This document shows, in pieces, positions 26,660 through 34,287 of a DNA stretch of 43,047 nt. Position 1 is the stretch's first letter. The number at the start of each line of letters is the position of its first letter. The translations under genes were made by a program, and so were the position numbers. Source of the DNA: Paenibacillus radicis (ex Xue et al. 2023) (GTDB lineage Bacteria > Bacillota > Bacilli > Paenibacillales > NBRC-103111). The notes below the pieces were generated by a model. It made no database searches. It was not told the origin of the DNA and was given only the letters and a program-made list of their open reading frames with translations. The DNA lies in contig NZ_JANQBD010000047.1 of NCBI RefSeq assembly GCF_024722015.1, positions 1 to 43,047 of the forward strand. Direction: 5' to 3'.

Positions 26660-26690
26660 AAATCTACCTTTGGTAGATTTTTTTGTTTTT
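26660..26690 (+). terminator. Riboswitch expression-platform terminator
   Basis: AAATCTACC pairs with GGTAGATTT across a short TTT loop, followed by a long T-rich run (TTTTGTTTTTT). It stands between the aptamer and the diguanylate cyclase gene. ACCTT in its left part could instead pair with AAGGT just upstream, a possible antiterminator. Confidence 0.85.
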
Positions 26691-26745
26691 TACGGCATCG
26701 AAAATGTATAAAAGTGGGACATATGCAGTTTGAATGGGAGAAACT

Positions 26746-28512
26746 ATGATGATGACATACACCAAACTTCAGACAAAAATAACGATTATGCTTGTGATTA
26801 TTTTGACTGTCTCCATTGGATTAAACAATGTCATTGGCACCTATCTGTTTCAAAAAAAATATTTCGAAGTGCTTGAGGAGCAAATTCTAGTCATAGGGCA
26901 AAGTCTGAAAAGTCAATTGGACCGCATTCATTCGCTCGGAATCACAGATAGGGATCTGGTTGGATTCGATGAGCAGTCCAAAGAAATACTTTGGAAATAC
27001 AAAGAGATATCCATAATCTATGTAGTGAACACCGATGGCCGGGTGCTTTTCAAGAGTAAAAATCAAGAAACCAGCAGCGCTGTCTTGGATGTCCCTGAGC
27101 TGTTGGACGCTGTTAAATCGAGCAGGGAAGGCATCGTTTCCTATACTTACCAAGACAATCCCTACTTAGGCGCAGTCATCCCGTTCCTTGACAATAATGA
27201 AACCTCCTACGAGGGCTCCGTTGTGGTTGTCGTGGAAAGCAACAAAATCAATCACAAGCTGTCTTCCCTTTATAAATACCCAACGCTTCTCTCCTTGCTG
27301 TTTTTTGTCCTGTCCTTCTTCCTTATCATGCTAGCCTTGTCCAGTTGGGTCACAAACCCTCTCAAAAGTATGGTTCAGCATATGAATGAAGCCGCCGCCG
27401 GGAATTTACGCAGCTATGCGAATACAACTGCACGGGATGAGATAGGCCAGTTAGGCCGTGTCTTTAATCGGATGTTGAAGCAAATCTCCGGGCTGCTGAT
27501 GCAAACAGCACAAACCGTCGAGCTGGAAGGCCGATACAACGCGGAGTTTAAACAAAGGCAAGACGGGGAGAAGCTGCGGCATGCGCTTTCTTCAGTCAGC
27601 TCGACATTGGATGAGGGGGAGGTTAACGAGCGAATTCTCGCTTCCTTAAGGGAGCTGGTTCCTTACACCAGTGCTGCATTATGGATTCAGCATTACGATA
27701 CGCTGACAGCCATGATAACGCGGTATGATGAATCTTCCAGCGGTTACAAAGACATTGAATACGCGGAAAGCCAAGCTAACGAAATGTTCAACCTGCTTCA
27801 GCAGGAAGAGCAGCCGATTGTGAAGGAAATGAACCGGGTCAGCTTCCTTCACTTGCCTATCTTGATTGAAAGCAAGGTTCGAGGAATGATCATTGCACAG
27901 AACCACAGCCCCTATATTCAAAGCGAGGTGGGGCTGGCCTTCACCTACACCAGCCAAGTAGGCAGCTATATTCAGAACGCTCAGCTATATCGTCAAATGC
28001 AGCGGCTAGCTGCAACGGACGTATTGACCGGGATTCATAATCGGCGGCATTTCTTCGAGCAAGCCGTCCGCATTTTTCAGCAGTCTGTCGATACGTTCAG
28101 TCATCTTGGCGTTATCATGTTCGATGTTGACCACTTCAAAGGGGTCAATGACCAGTACGGGCATCCTGTCGGCGACCTGGTGCTGGCGTCTGTTGCCGGA
28201 CGCGTCAGCACCTACCTGCTGCATGACGAATCACAAACCTTCTGCCGTTACGGCGGTGAAGAGTTCGTTCTCTTGATCAACAACACCTCTAACGAATCGG
28301 TTCAAGCGTTGGCAGAACAAATTCGCAGAGGGATAAGCGACTTGAGCTTCCCTACAAGCCACGGAGATTTGCAGGTGACCGCGAGCCTTGGTATCGCCTA
28401 TCGGAATGAGCAAGCCGAAACGCTGGAGAAGCTGCTGAAATACGCGGACAATGCGCTGTATAAGGCCAAAGCAAGCGGGCGCAATTGTGTAGCTGTAGCT
28501 GATGAGTGCTAA
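26746..28512 (+). CDS. Membrane diguanylate cyclase (sensor, HAMP, GAF, GGDEF)
   Basis: About 588 residues. TM1 (about 10-32), an extracellular sensor (about 33-180, Cache-like, with IIYVVNTDGRVLF), TM2 (about 183-207), HAMP (NPLKSMVQHMNEAAAGNL on), a GAF domain (about 290-420), and a GGDEF domain (about 425-588) with TDVLTGIHNRRHF, MFDVDHFKGVNDQYGH and the active-site GGEEF (503-507). It makes c-di-GMP from two GTP. The inhibitory I-site (RxxD about ten residues before GGEEF) is absent: the region reads HDESQTFCRY. The ATG at 26746 has GGGAG five bases upstream; the ATG at 26734 has none. Transcription is under the riboswitch just upstream. Confidence 0.95.
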   Translation: MMMTYTKLQTKITIMLVIILTVSIGLNNVIGTYLFQKKYFEVLEEQILVIGQSLKSQLDRIHSLGITDRDLVGFDEQSKEILWKYKEISIIYVVNTDGRVLFKSKNQETSSAVLDVPELLDAVKSSREGIVSYTYQDNPYLGAVIPFLDNNETSYEGSVVVVVESNKINHKLSSLYKYPTLLSLLFFVLSFFLIMLALSSWVTNPLKSMVQHMNEAAAGNLRSYANTTARDEIGQLGRVFNRMLKQISGLLMQTAQTVELEGRYNAEFKQRQDGEKLRHALSSVSSTLDEGEVNERILASLRELVPYTSAALWIQHYDTLTAMITRYDESSSGYKDIEYAESQANEMFNLLQQEEQPIVKEMNRVSFLHLPILIESKVRGMIIAQNHSPYIQSEVGLAFTYTSQVGSYIQNAQLYRQMQRLAATDVLTGIHNRRHFFEQAVRIFQQSVDTFSHLGVIMFDVDHFKGVNDQYGHPVGDLVLASVAGRVSTYLLHDESQTFCRYGGEEFVLLINNTSNESVQALAEQIRRGISDLSFPTSHGDLQVTASLGIAYRNEQAETLEKLLKYADNALYKAKASGRNCVAVADEC

Positions 28513-28539
28513 AGCTTAAAGGCGCATAGTTCTAAGACT

Positions 28540-29421
28540 CTAAACTATCGACCCTGAAGGCTCATCGTCATCTTCTGCCATCGTTGTTTTCCCAGACGCC
28601 TTGCGGTATTCGGACGGGGACATCCCGGTCTGCTTTCGGAATAACCGCGAGAAATAATACAGCTCCATCCCAATGCCTTCAGCAATATTGGAGATCGACA
28701 ATTCAGTGGTGGCAAGCAGGCGGCGGGCTTTCTCCAGCCGCTTCTTGTTTACGTACATGATCGGGGACAAGCCCATCATCGATTTAAAGTAGTTCATGAA
28801 ATAATTCGGGTGAAAATGCACCAGCTTCGCCAGCTCATCGATAGACATCGCTTCAGCCAAATGGCTCTCGATGTAAGAGAGCACGCTATTGATTTTGGAA
28901 TTAGTTGTCGTTGCAGTCAAATGGAGCTCTTCTTTGGAGGAATGCTCGATATATTCGGAAATCATCTCAAAGAGAATCGATTTAATGCGTAGAGGAGCGG
29001 ACACCGCATTGCTGTTATGCAGCTCGATCAATTCTTGAAATTGACGCTCCAGCTTCTGCTCGTCGCTTACTTCAATCCAATGCGGCAGCTCCAGCATCTG
29101 AAACAGGTTGATATCCCCCATCGTAGCCGAGAAATGACACCAAAATTTCCCCAATGTATTATCCTCGTTTACAGGCGAGTACGAAAGCTTCATTCCCGCT
29201 GGCAGCAAATAAAGCTGACCCTTGCGCGGGCTGTAGTCTTTACCTCGAATATGAATCCACCCTTCACCCTCACGGATAAAATAAAACCGGTTCACATCCG
29301 TCATCATGTTCGTAGCACGCCAATTTTGCGCAGTTTTCGTATAATGTGCTGTTTGCAGCGTTATTTGTGTATTTTCTAAATAGCTGCGAATCAGCTGAAG
29401 CTGCAGCCTATCCTGATCCAT
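28540..29421 (-). CDS. AraC-family transcriptional regulator
   Basis: About 293 residues: an N-terminal cupin-type sensor (FYFIREGEGWIHIRG, then KGQLYLLPAGMKLSY) and a C-terminal double helix-turn-helix (MSIDELAKLVHFHPNYFMNY and LSISNIAEGIGMELYYFSR), ending FRKQTGMSPSEYRK. A short acidic tail (AEDDDEPSG) follows. The ATG at 29421 has AAAGGG nine bases upstream; earlier starts at 29430 and 29451 have no good site. It is divergent from the dioxygenase operon and probably controls it. It is convergent with the diguanylate cyclase gene. Confidence 0.92.
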   Translation of the reverse strand: MDQDRLQLQLIRSYLENTQITLQTAHYTKTAQNWRATNMMTDVNRFYFIREGEGWIHIRGKDYSPRKGQLYLLPAGMKLSYSPVNEDNTLGKFWCHFSATMGDINLFQMLELPHWIEVSDEQKLERQFQELIELHNSNAVSAPLRIKSILFEMISEYIEHSSKEELHLTATTTNSKINSVLSYIESHLAEAMSIDELAKLVHFHPNYFMNYFKSMMGLSPIMYVNKKRLEKARRLLATTELSISNIAEGIGMELYYFSRLFRKQTGMSPSEYRKASGKTTMAEDDDEPSGSIV

Positions 29422-29650
29422 GTTATCCATCCCTTTGGGCTTTAAAATCACAGAACCCTATTTATTCTAGTGTTCCAACCGACATAAGTACTTATCAGCC
29501 GATAACACCTTAGCATTGTGCAAATGTTTGCTATTATCATACATCCTCACAGTCGCATTTGCATACTACAATATGTACATAAGGCATTGGTTTTCTCACA
29601 AAAACCAAGCCAATTTCGCTAAAGTCAATAAAGACAATGCTTACGATACT

Positions 29651-29670
29651 GGTTTCGCTAAAGCGAAACC
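29651..29670 (+). promoter_or_regulatory. Perfect palindrome next to the dioxygenase-operon ribosome binding site
   Basis: GGTTTCGCT and AGCGAAACC are perfect complements around AA and end four bases before AGGAGG (29674-29679). The core TTTCGCTAAAG also occurs at 29614-29624. It could be an operator for the divergent AraC protein, or an RNA hairpin affecting translation. Confidence 0.65.
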
Positions 29671-29690
29671 CTTAGGAGGAAAACAGAACC

Positions 29691-29981
29691 ATGAGCGTAA
29701 CCCGTCAAAAAATTTTAGTTCTGCACCTGGCAGATCCAGACCTCGAATCCCGCACCGTTGCTTGGGCGCTGTACGACAGCACCATTCCGAAGGGGCAGCT
29801 TCAAATGAACACCGGTGATTCCAACGAGCCGCTGTACGCTTCTGTGCTGGATGCGATGCGTGATGGCTGGAATGTCATTCAGCTTCCGTCTATGCCGATT
29901 TTTTTAAGCGGATACGAGCATGAACAAGGACATTTGCCTTATGAATATGTTTTGGAAAAGAAGGTGACTATCCATGAGTAG
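29691..29981 (+). CDS. Small protein of unknown function, partner of the dioxygenase
   Basis: 96 residues, no signal peptide or membrane segment. It starts MSVTRQKILVLHLADPDLES and contains a conserved-looking WNVIQLPSMPIFLSGYEHE near the end. I do not recognise the family. The ATG has AGGAGG 11 bases upstream. Its last eight bases overlap the start of the dioxygenase gene (ATGAGTAG), so the two are translationally coupled and probably work together, for example as a small accessory or substrate-handling subunit. That role is inferred from arrangement only. Confidence 0.8.
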   Translation: MSVTRQKILVLHLADPDLESRTVAWALYDSTIPKGQLQMNTGDSNEPLYASVLDAMRDGWNVIQLPSMPIFLSGYEHEQGHLPYEYVLEKKVTIHE

Positions 29982-30762
29982 CGTTGATAAGAAGCATCTA
30001 TTAACGTCCAAGCAGATGGCTGAATTTGCCGTAAACGGGTTTCTGAAGCTTGATGAGATCGTACCGCAAGAGCTGAATGAAGCGGCTTATAAAGAGCAGC
30101 GTGAATTTCAAGGCAACGGCTCCACCTATTGGAATGAATCAAGCATTATCCGCGAAATTTTTGAGCTGCCGCAGGTTAAAGGCGCAATCCAAAGCTTTGT
30201 CGGTCAATACCCGATCTACGACCACTCATTTATGCATATTGTGCGGGCCAAGCACTTGAAGGGTCAATTTTACCACGCTGATTCCGTTATTGACACCCGG
30301 CCGTTTGGCTTTGATATTCAAGCGTTCTATTTCTCCCATGATGCACCGGATGAAATGGGCCCTACCCTGGTCCTTCCGGGCTCGCATCTGCGCAAGGTGA
30401 GCAACGGCAGCATAGCCCGCTACAAAAATATCGTCGGCCAAAAGCGGATGGTATCCAAAGCCGGTTCCATTGGCTTCCTTCATCATGGCATTTGGCATTG
30501 CGCGCAGCCGAATCACACAGATGATACACGCTATGTGTTCAAGCTGCGTCTTCGCCCCGGCCAAGAGCAGCGCAGCTTGTTTAACACCGATGACTACAAC
30601 AGTCCGGAAGTACGCGATGTATTCAAAAAAGCGTACCATCCATGGTGCGGGGATGAGGCACGCGTTAATCAGATCCAAACAGCCAAGTTCTGGCGTTATT
30701 TATGCGGTGACGACAAAGTGGACACTTCATTCGAAGGCGTACTCACTCGGATGGGACAATAG
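29974..30762 (+). CDS. Phytanoyl-CoA dioxygenase (PhyH) family protein
   Basis: 262-residue Fe(II)/2-oxoglutarate oxygenase. The iron ligands are visible: H-x-D in QFYHADSVID, and a distal His in HHGIWHCAQPNHTDDTRYVF, followed by an Arg (LRLRP) suited to bind 2-oxoglutarate. The N-terminus has the usual FAVNGFLKLDEIVP segment. Members hydroxylate very varied small molecules, so the substrate cannot be named. It is the second gene of an operon, facing a divergent AraC regulator, and is followed by a strong terminator. The start ATG has AAGGTG upstream. Confidence 0.92.
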   Translation: MSSVDKKHLLTSKQMAEFAVNGFLKLDEIVPQELNEAAYKEQREFQGNGSTYWNESSIIREIFELPQVKGAIQSFVGQYPIYDHSFMHIVRAKHLKGQFYHADSVIDTRPFGFDIQAFYFSHDAPDEMGPTLVLPGSHLRKVSNGSIARYKNIVGQKRMVSKAGSIGFLHHGIWHCAQPNHTDDTRYVFKLRLRPGQEQRSLFNTDDYNSPEVRDVFKKAYHPWCGDEARVNQIQTAKFWRYLCGDDKVDTSFEGVLTRMGQ

Positions 30763-30888
30763 TGGCCGATGAAAGTGCATGCCTTTGAAAAATAAGCTGC
30801 CTACGATTCAAACCTGCCCCGAGTAAACCAGAAAAACCACAACAAACCAGAAAAACCATTTAAAACAACAAAAACCAGTCAAAACAAG

Positions 30889-30935
30889 AAAAACCAGTCA
30901 AAACACGGAAACAATGTGTTAGACTGGTTTTTGTT
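30889..30935 (+). terminator. Terminator of the dioxygenase operon
   Basis: AAAAACCAGTC (30889-30899) pairs with GACTGGTTTTT (30922-30932), with an inner AACAC/GTGTT stem. Upstream, 30827-30900 holds several imperfect copies of AAAAACCAGTCAAAACAA, apparently duplications of the left arm. Confidence 0.88.
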
Positions 30936-30952
30936 TATGGTCCTCTCAACAT

Positions 30953-31139
30953 CTAACTGGAAAAGCTCCCGCTAATCTGCCCATTTCTTCGCGTCGGGTC
31001 GAAGTAACTGGAATTCCCGGCGCTAATTTAACACTTTTCCCCACTTGAGGGTATTTTGGACTAAAATAGAGGTACTTTTTCCAGCAAAATGCTTCATTAT
31101 GATCCTGAAGACAGAATTAGCGGGATGTTTTCCAGCTAG
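30953..31139. repeat. Palindromic intergenic element with TAACTGGAAAA ends
   Basis: CTAACTGGAAAAGCTCCCGC and the next seven bases (30953-30979) recur in inverted form at 31112-31139, and a weaker direct copy begins at 31005. The whole looks like a short palindromic repeat of about 190 bases. The rest of 30763-31219 holds no gene that I can support. Confidence 0.75.
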
Positions 31140-31219
31140 TGATGCCTGCCTAATAGGGATCGGCTTTTGTACTGCCTCACTGGCGCAACACGTTGAGGTT
31201 TAATGCCCCCACCACCAGC

Positions 31220-31621
31220 TTAGTTTGCTTCAATTTGACCTCTTGACGCTATAAGATCAACTAACTCCTCTATGGTTCCAAAGCAGGGTTCAACTTCAGG
31301 CAAATGATAAAACGTGCTGGTTGTTTCCAAATTAGTTACTTCCTCATTCGGAGAATGCAGATAGATTGGTTTGCCTTGCCCCAGTGCAATACCTAATTCG
31401 ATATGGCTCCCTTTTCCTGCCGGCAGCAGAACTACAATAAAGTCAGCTTCAATTACAGCATTTTTCTCCTTGTGGCCTATTTCTCTTAACTGCTCGATGG
31501 TTGATGCTTTTCCAAGTTGTGTCCAATCATAGGTATGGATAAACCCTTTACTTATAAGTCTCTCACTAACATACTTAACCGAGTCTATATTCTTAAAGCT
31601 CGATGCAACATAAAATTTCAT
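31220..31621 (-). CDS. Nucleoside 2-deoxyribosyltransferase-like protein
   Basis: About 133 residues with a Rossmann-like fold pattern: MKFYVASSFKN at the start, ADFIVVLLPAGKGSHIELG in the middle and ALGQGKPIYL. The GxGxxxELG segment is the family's active-site glutamate region. Enzymes of this group cleave or exchange bases on deoxynucleosides, but many small relatives are uncharacterised. The ATG at 31621 has GGAGG five bases upstream, which decides against the ATG at 31642. It is downstream of the next gene on the same strand with a 55-base gap, so possible cotranscription. Confidence 0.8.
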   Translation of the reverse strand: MKFYVASSFKNIDSVKYVSERLISKGFIHTYDWTQLGKASTIEQLREIGHKEKNAVIEADFIVVLLPAGKGSHIELGIALGQGKPIYLHSPNEEVTNLETTSTFYHLPEVEPCFGTIEELVDLIASRGQIEAN

Positions 31622-31676
31622 CTGTTCCTCCGCTGAAAGCATGATTCGAGAACTGGATCCACTGTGCTTTATTCAA

Positions 31677-32813
31677 TTAAACCAATCGTGCCTCTATTGC
31701 ACTACGGAATTTATGAGCATACTCCAGAGGCTCGTGATCGAAGCCGCCGAGCTCATAGCCGATCTGGCGAATCCATAACGCCTGCGTCCCCGCATTCATA
31801 TCGCCCTCTACACGGCCGAGACCAATCGGCACCGCTACCGGCATGTACGGATAGAACTCGCCTTCCTTGACCTGAGCCACATTGGGAGCCGGCGGAGAAT
31901 GCTTCAGCTCCCGTGAGAAGCCGCCGTCGGAACGAAGAAGCTTCTTCATGTTGGCGACGGAGATGCGCATAATTTCGGCATATTCGTCCGCAGGCACCTT
32001 CAACTCCTCGCGGAATGCTTCCAGCAAATCGAGGGGATTGCGAATCCAACACATATCAATCGCTTCCTCCGTCCTCAAGCACAACTGAATCGTACGAAAG
32101 ATGCGGTCAAGATGAGGTACCGGCACCCCGAAACGCTTATAGAACATATTAAGTTTAAAGGTCCCTGAGATGCGGATATACAGATTGCCCCCGCCCCACA
32201 GCCCTGTTTCCGGGTCCTGCATGGATGCGAAATAAGCGGCAGCCGCTTCCACGTAACTGTGCCGATCTTGTTCATTCAGCGACGCTACATGGTGATTCGG
32301 CGCGCACATGAGGTCGCAGCCTCTCCAACTGTTGCGCAGATCGACGCTTTTCAGCCATTCCACGTAGGCATCGGGTGATTGCATGAACGCAGGTGGCTCC
32401 TGCTTTTTATGAGGCAATGTATAGAGCGGCTGTCCGCCGAGCTTCTGTAAAGAACGTGTGCTGTAACCAAGCGCACGCCCCACCATCACTTCATCCTTGC
32501 GCATATTGTCATCGGCATCGTAAAAGTACCCCGAATCCGCATCCTGCTTATTTTGAAAAAAAGCGATCAGTCCTTGTCGCACGCGCTCAGGCAGCTCGTT
32601 CAGAAGCCCCGATCTCTCAATAATATTCACAGCTTGCGCGGTCGATTCAATATCCGGTATGAAATTGACCATGTCATAGGAGCTTCGTGCGTAATAGAAC
32701 CCACCCGTTGCAGGATCATATTGCCCTGCCAGCCATTCGTAGAAGAATACGAACAGCGCATCGAGCTCACCTAGTTGTTCTTGGATTTCTTCCTTCGCGG
32801 TATTCGTATTCAT
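31677..32813 (-). CDS. Alpha/alpha-toroid-like protein of unknown function
   Basis: About 378 residues, mainly helical, no signal peptide. Repeated segments such as DPATGGFYYARSS, DADSGYFYDADDNM, DPETGLWGGGNLY and LRSDGGFSRELKHS have the G-x-W/F/Y-G turn seen between helices of the prenyltransferase/squalene-cyclase and related alpha/alpha-barrel folds. It is not a recognised terpene cyclase (no DxDD or QW signature). Such proteins in Paenibacillus sit beside sugar-metabolism genes, so a glycan-related role is possible but unproven. The ATG at 32813 lies behind a GGAGGAGGAG ribosome binding site, about nine bases away. Confidence 0.8.
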   Translation of the reverse strand: MNTNTAKEEIQEQLGELDALFVFFYEWLAGQYDPATGGFYYARSSYDMVNFIPDIESTAQAVNIIERSGLLNELPERVRQGLIAFFQNKQDADSGYFYDADDNMRKDEVMVGRALGYSTRSLQKLGGQPLYTLPHKKQEPPAFMQSPDAYVEWLKSVDLRNSWRGCDLMCAPNHHVASLNEQDRHSYVEAAAAYFASMQDPETGLWGGGNLYIRISGTFKLNMFYKRFGVPVPHLDRIFRTIQLCLRTEEAIDMCWIRNPLDLLEAFREELKVPADEYAEIMRISVANMKKLLRSDGGFSRELKHSPPAPNVAQVKEGEFYPYMPVAVPIGLGRVEGDMNAGTQALWIRQIGYELGGFDHEPLEYAHKFRSAIEARLV

Positions 32814-32879
32814 TACTCGACTCTCCTCCTCCAAATTGGTTTGAACTTAAATAGTTGAGCTTACAAAGAAAACATTGTA

Positions 32880-33044
32880 CTAATGTCTTCTTTTCCTTGC
32901 CTCTAATTCCTTCTTGAGCGCATTTTCAACAGATTCAGCAAGAATATCAAATCTCTCTGCGATAGTGTATTTGATGGTCTCGCCACAAGAACAATCTTTG
33001 AGTTGCAGCTCAATAAGCTTAGAGCATTTAGGACACCTGATCAT
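32880..33044 (-). CDS. Small zinc-ribbon-like protein
   Basis: 54 residues. MIRCPKCSKLIEL gives a CxxC knuckle, and KDCSCGETI a C-x-C pair, together enough to hold a zinc ion. The rest is a charged amphipathic helix (AERFDILAESVENALKKELE) with a basic end (ARKRRH). The frame is complete from ATG to TAG with AAAGG about 12 bases upstream. Codon use looks normal for the window. Function unknown. Confidence 0.65.
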   Translation of the reverse strand: MIRCPKCSKLIELQLKDCSCGETIKYTIAERFDILAESVENALKKELEARKRRH

Positions 33045-33114
33045 TATGTATACACGCCTTTCGGACTTAGTAGTTATAGGTTATATCGACCGATATTAGT
33101 TGTGTATGAATAGT

Positions 33115-33351
33115 TTAGTAGCTTGTTATGCCAAATATTAATTTATAAGCATTACGACCTTTCCTTTGCCTTTTCAGCCCCTCTCTTAAATCCAGAATAA
33201 ATACGCTTTTACGCACCCAAATTCTGAAGTACATCGAATGCAGCTTTACCGGGCGTACAATGCCTTTTCCCTCTATTTCAGTACCATCTGCAAATTCCGT
33301 TTCTGTTCTTATAAACCATTTATTTCCCAATCCAATTTCAATGTACTTCAA
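33115..33351 (-). CDS. DUF3977 family protein
   Basis: 78 residues. The sequence MKYIEIGLGNKWFIRTETE, then EIEGKGI and MYFRIWVRKSVFILDLREG, follows the DUF3977 pattern of small Bacillales proteins of about this length. The TTG start has GGGAG nine bases upstream. There is no membrane segment. Function is unknown. Confidence 0.75.
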   Translation of the reverse strand: MKYIEIGLGNKWFIRTETEFADGTEIEGKGIVRPVKLHSMYFRIWVRKSVFILDLREGLKRQRKGRNAYKLIFGITSY

Positions 33352-33471
33352 AATAAATCTCTCCCATTTTCAGTACCCTTCCTTTCGAAACGAGCAGCAA
33401 AACCCCGCGACACCCAGCGCGTCGGTGCCGCGTTGGATGAAGACGATCGACCAAAGCAAACCCAAGCAACG

Positions 33472-33580
33472 CTCCTTATTATTGTCCGCCGCTTGGAGTT
33501 CGACCGACTGACATACAATGCCGCAACTCCTTATTATTGCCCGCCGCTTGGGGTCGACCGACTGCCATGCAATGCCGCAG
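33472..33580. repeat. Two tandem copies of a 54-55-bp unit
   Basis: Units at 33472-33526 and 33527-33580 both begin CTCCTTATTATTG and end AATGCCGCA, with a shared CCGCCGCTTGG core and GACCGACTG. They are about 85-90 percent alike by eye. No gene is supported in 33352-33647. Confidence 0.8.
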
Positions 33581-33647
33581 CTCGCGCCCGGATTTGCGCG
33601 CGTTGGAAATGTCCTGAGCTCATGATTTGGTGTTGCATGGCGGTCAG

Positions 33648-34052
33648 TTACACCCGTTCCCGCTCAAAAGCGACGATCCAATCGCCCTGAACAGCGGCAT
33701 ATCCCTCGTCCCCTTCAACAACTAGACCGAATAAGCTTTTCACATCGAGGTATTCCTTCCGCTCTCCATTATCGAATTCCAGTGTAATATAGTAATACGT
33801 CCTGGAGGAGTTCACAGGATGCATCCCACCGTTACTATTGCTGTGATGGCTTGTATGGTTGCGAACCTCCATCCGCTTGGCGACTACCCTCGCAAACACA
33901 GATTGTCGCGGCGCCTTCGCATTTTTGAAATAACGTGCGCCGTTGGTGATGATGCCGACAATGACGATCACAAACCCAATTACAATCAATATTGGAACAA
34001 TAGTAAACATCACTTCAAAGCCTCCGCCCATGGACGGTCCGGTGTTAAACAT
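33648..34052 (-). CDS. DUF2500 family membrane protein
   Basis: 134 residues. One N-terminal membrane segment (about 14-36, VMFTIVPILIVIGFVIVIVG) is followed by a small beta-rich domain: SVFARVVAKRMEVRNHT, YYYITLEFDNGERKEYL, GDEGYAAVQGDWIVAFE. This is the DUF2500 layout. The ATG follows GAGGTG at eight bases. Function unknown. Confidence 0.88.
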   Translation of the reverse strand: MFNTGPSMGGGFEVMFTIVPILIVIGFVIVIVGIITNGARYFKNAKAPRQSVFARVVAKRMEVRNHTSHHSNSNGGMHPVNSSRTYYYITLEFDNGERKEYLDVKSLFGLVVEGDEGYAAVQGDWIVAFERERV

Positions 34053-34287
34053 ATAACGTTCACCTCAATCTCTACAGTATGGTTGCCTATATAGACGTGT
34101 GAACCAAGAGCTTTGTTTCCGAGCGTCTGAGAAAAAGTGGTTGATAACTGTCATCGAGCAACTGAAGTTGATTCCAATCATTTGCAAAAACCATTTCATT
34201 CATTTTTACAATTAAGGTGGTTTTTCCTCAGGATTAACCTTACAATGAATGTAACCTTATATTGTTAGCGGGAAGGATCTTTAGAAC

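Noticed and set aside
30827..30900. Repeated AAACCAG units as a CRISPR-like array
   Set aside because: Units are short and irregular, with no spacers; they look like slippage copies of the terminator arm.
33238..33690. A 150-codon plus-strand frame over the 54-bp repeats
   Set aside because: It overlaps the start regions of two supported minus-strand genes, and its composition follows the repeat, not a protein.
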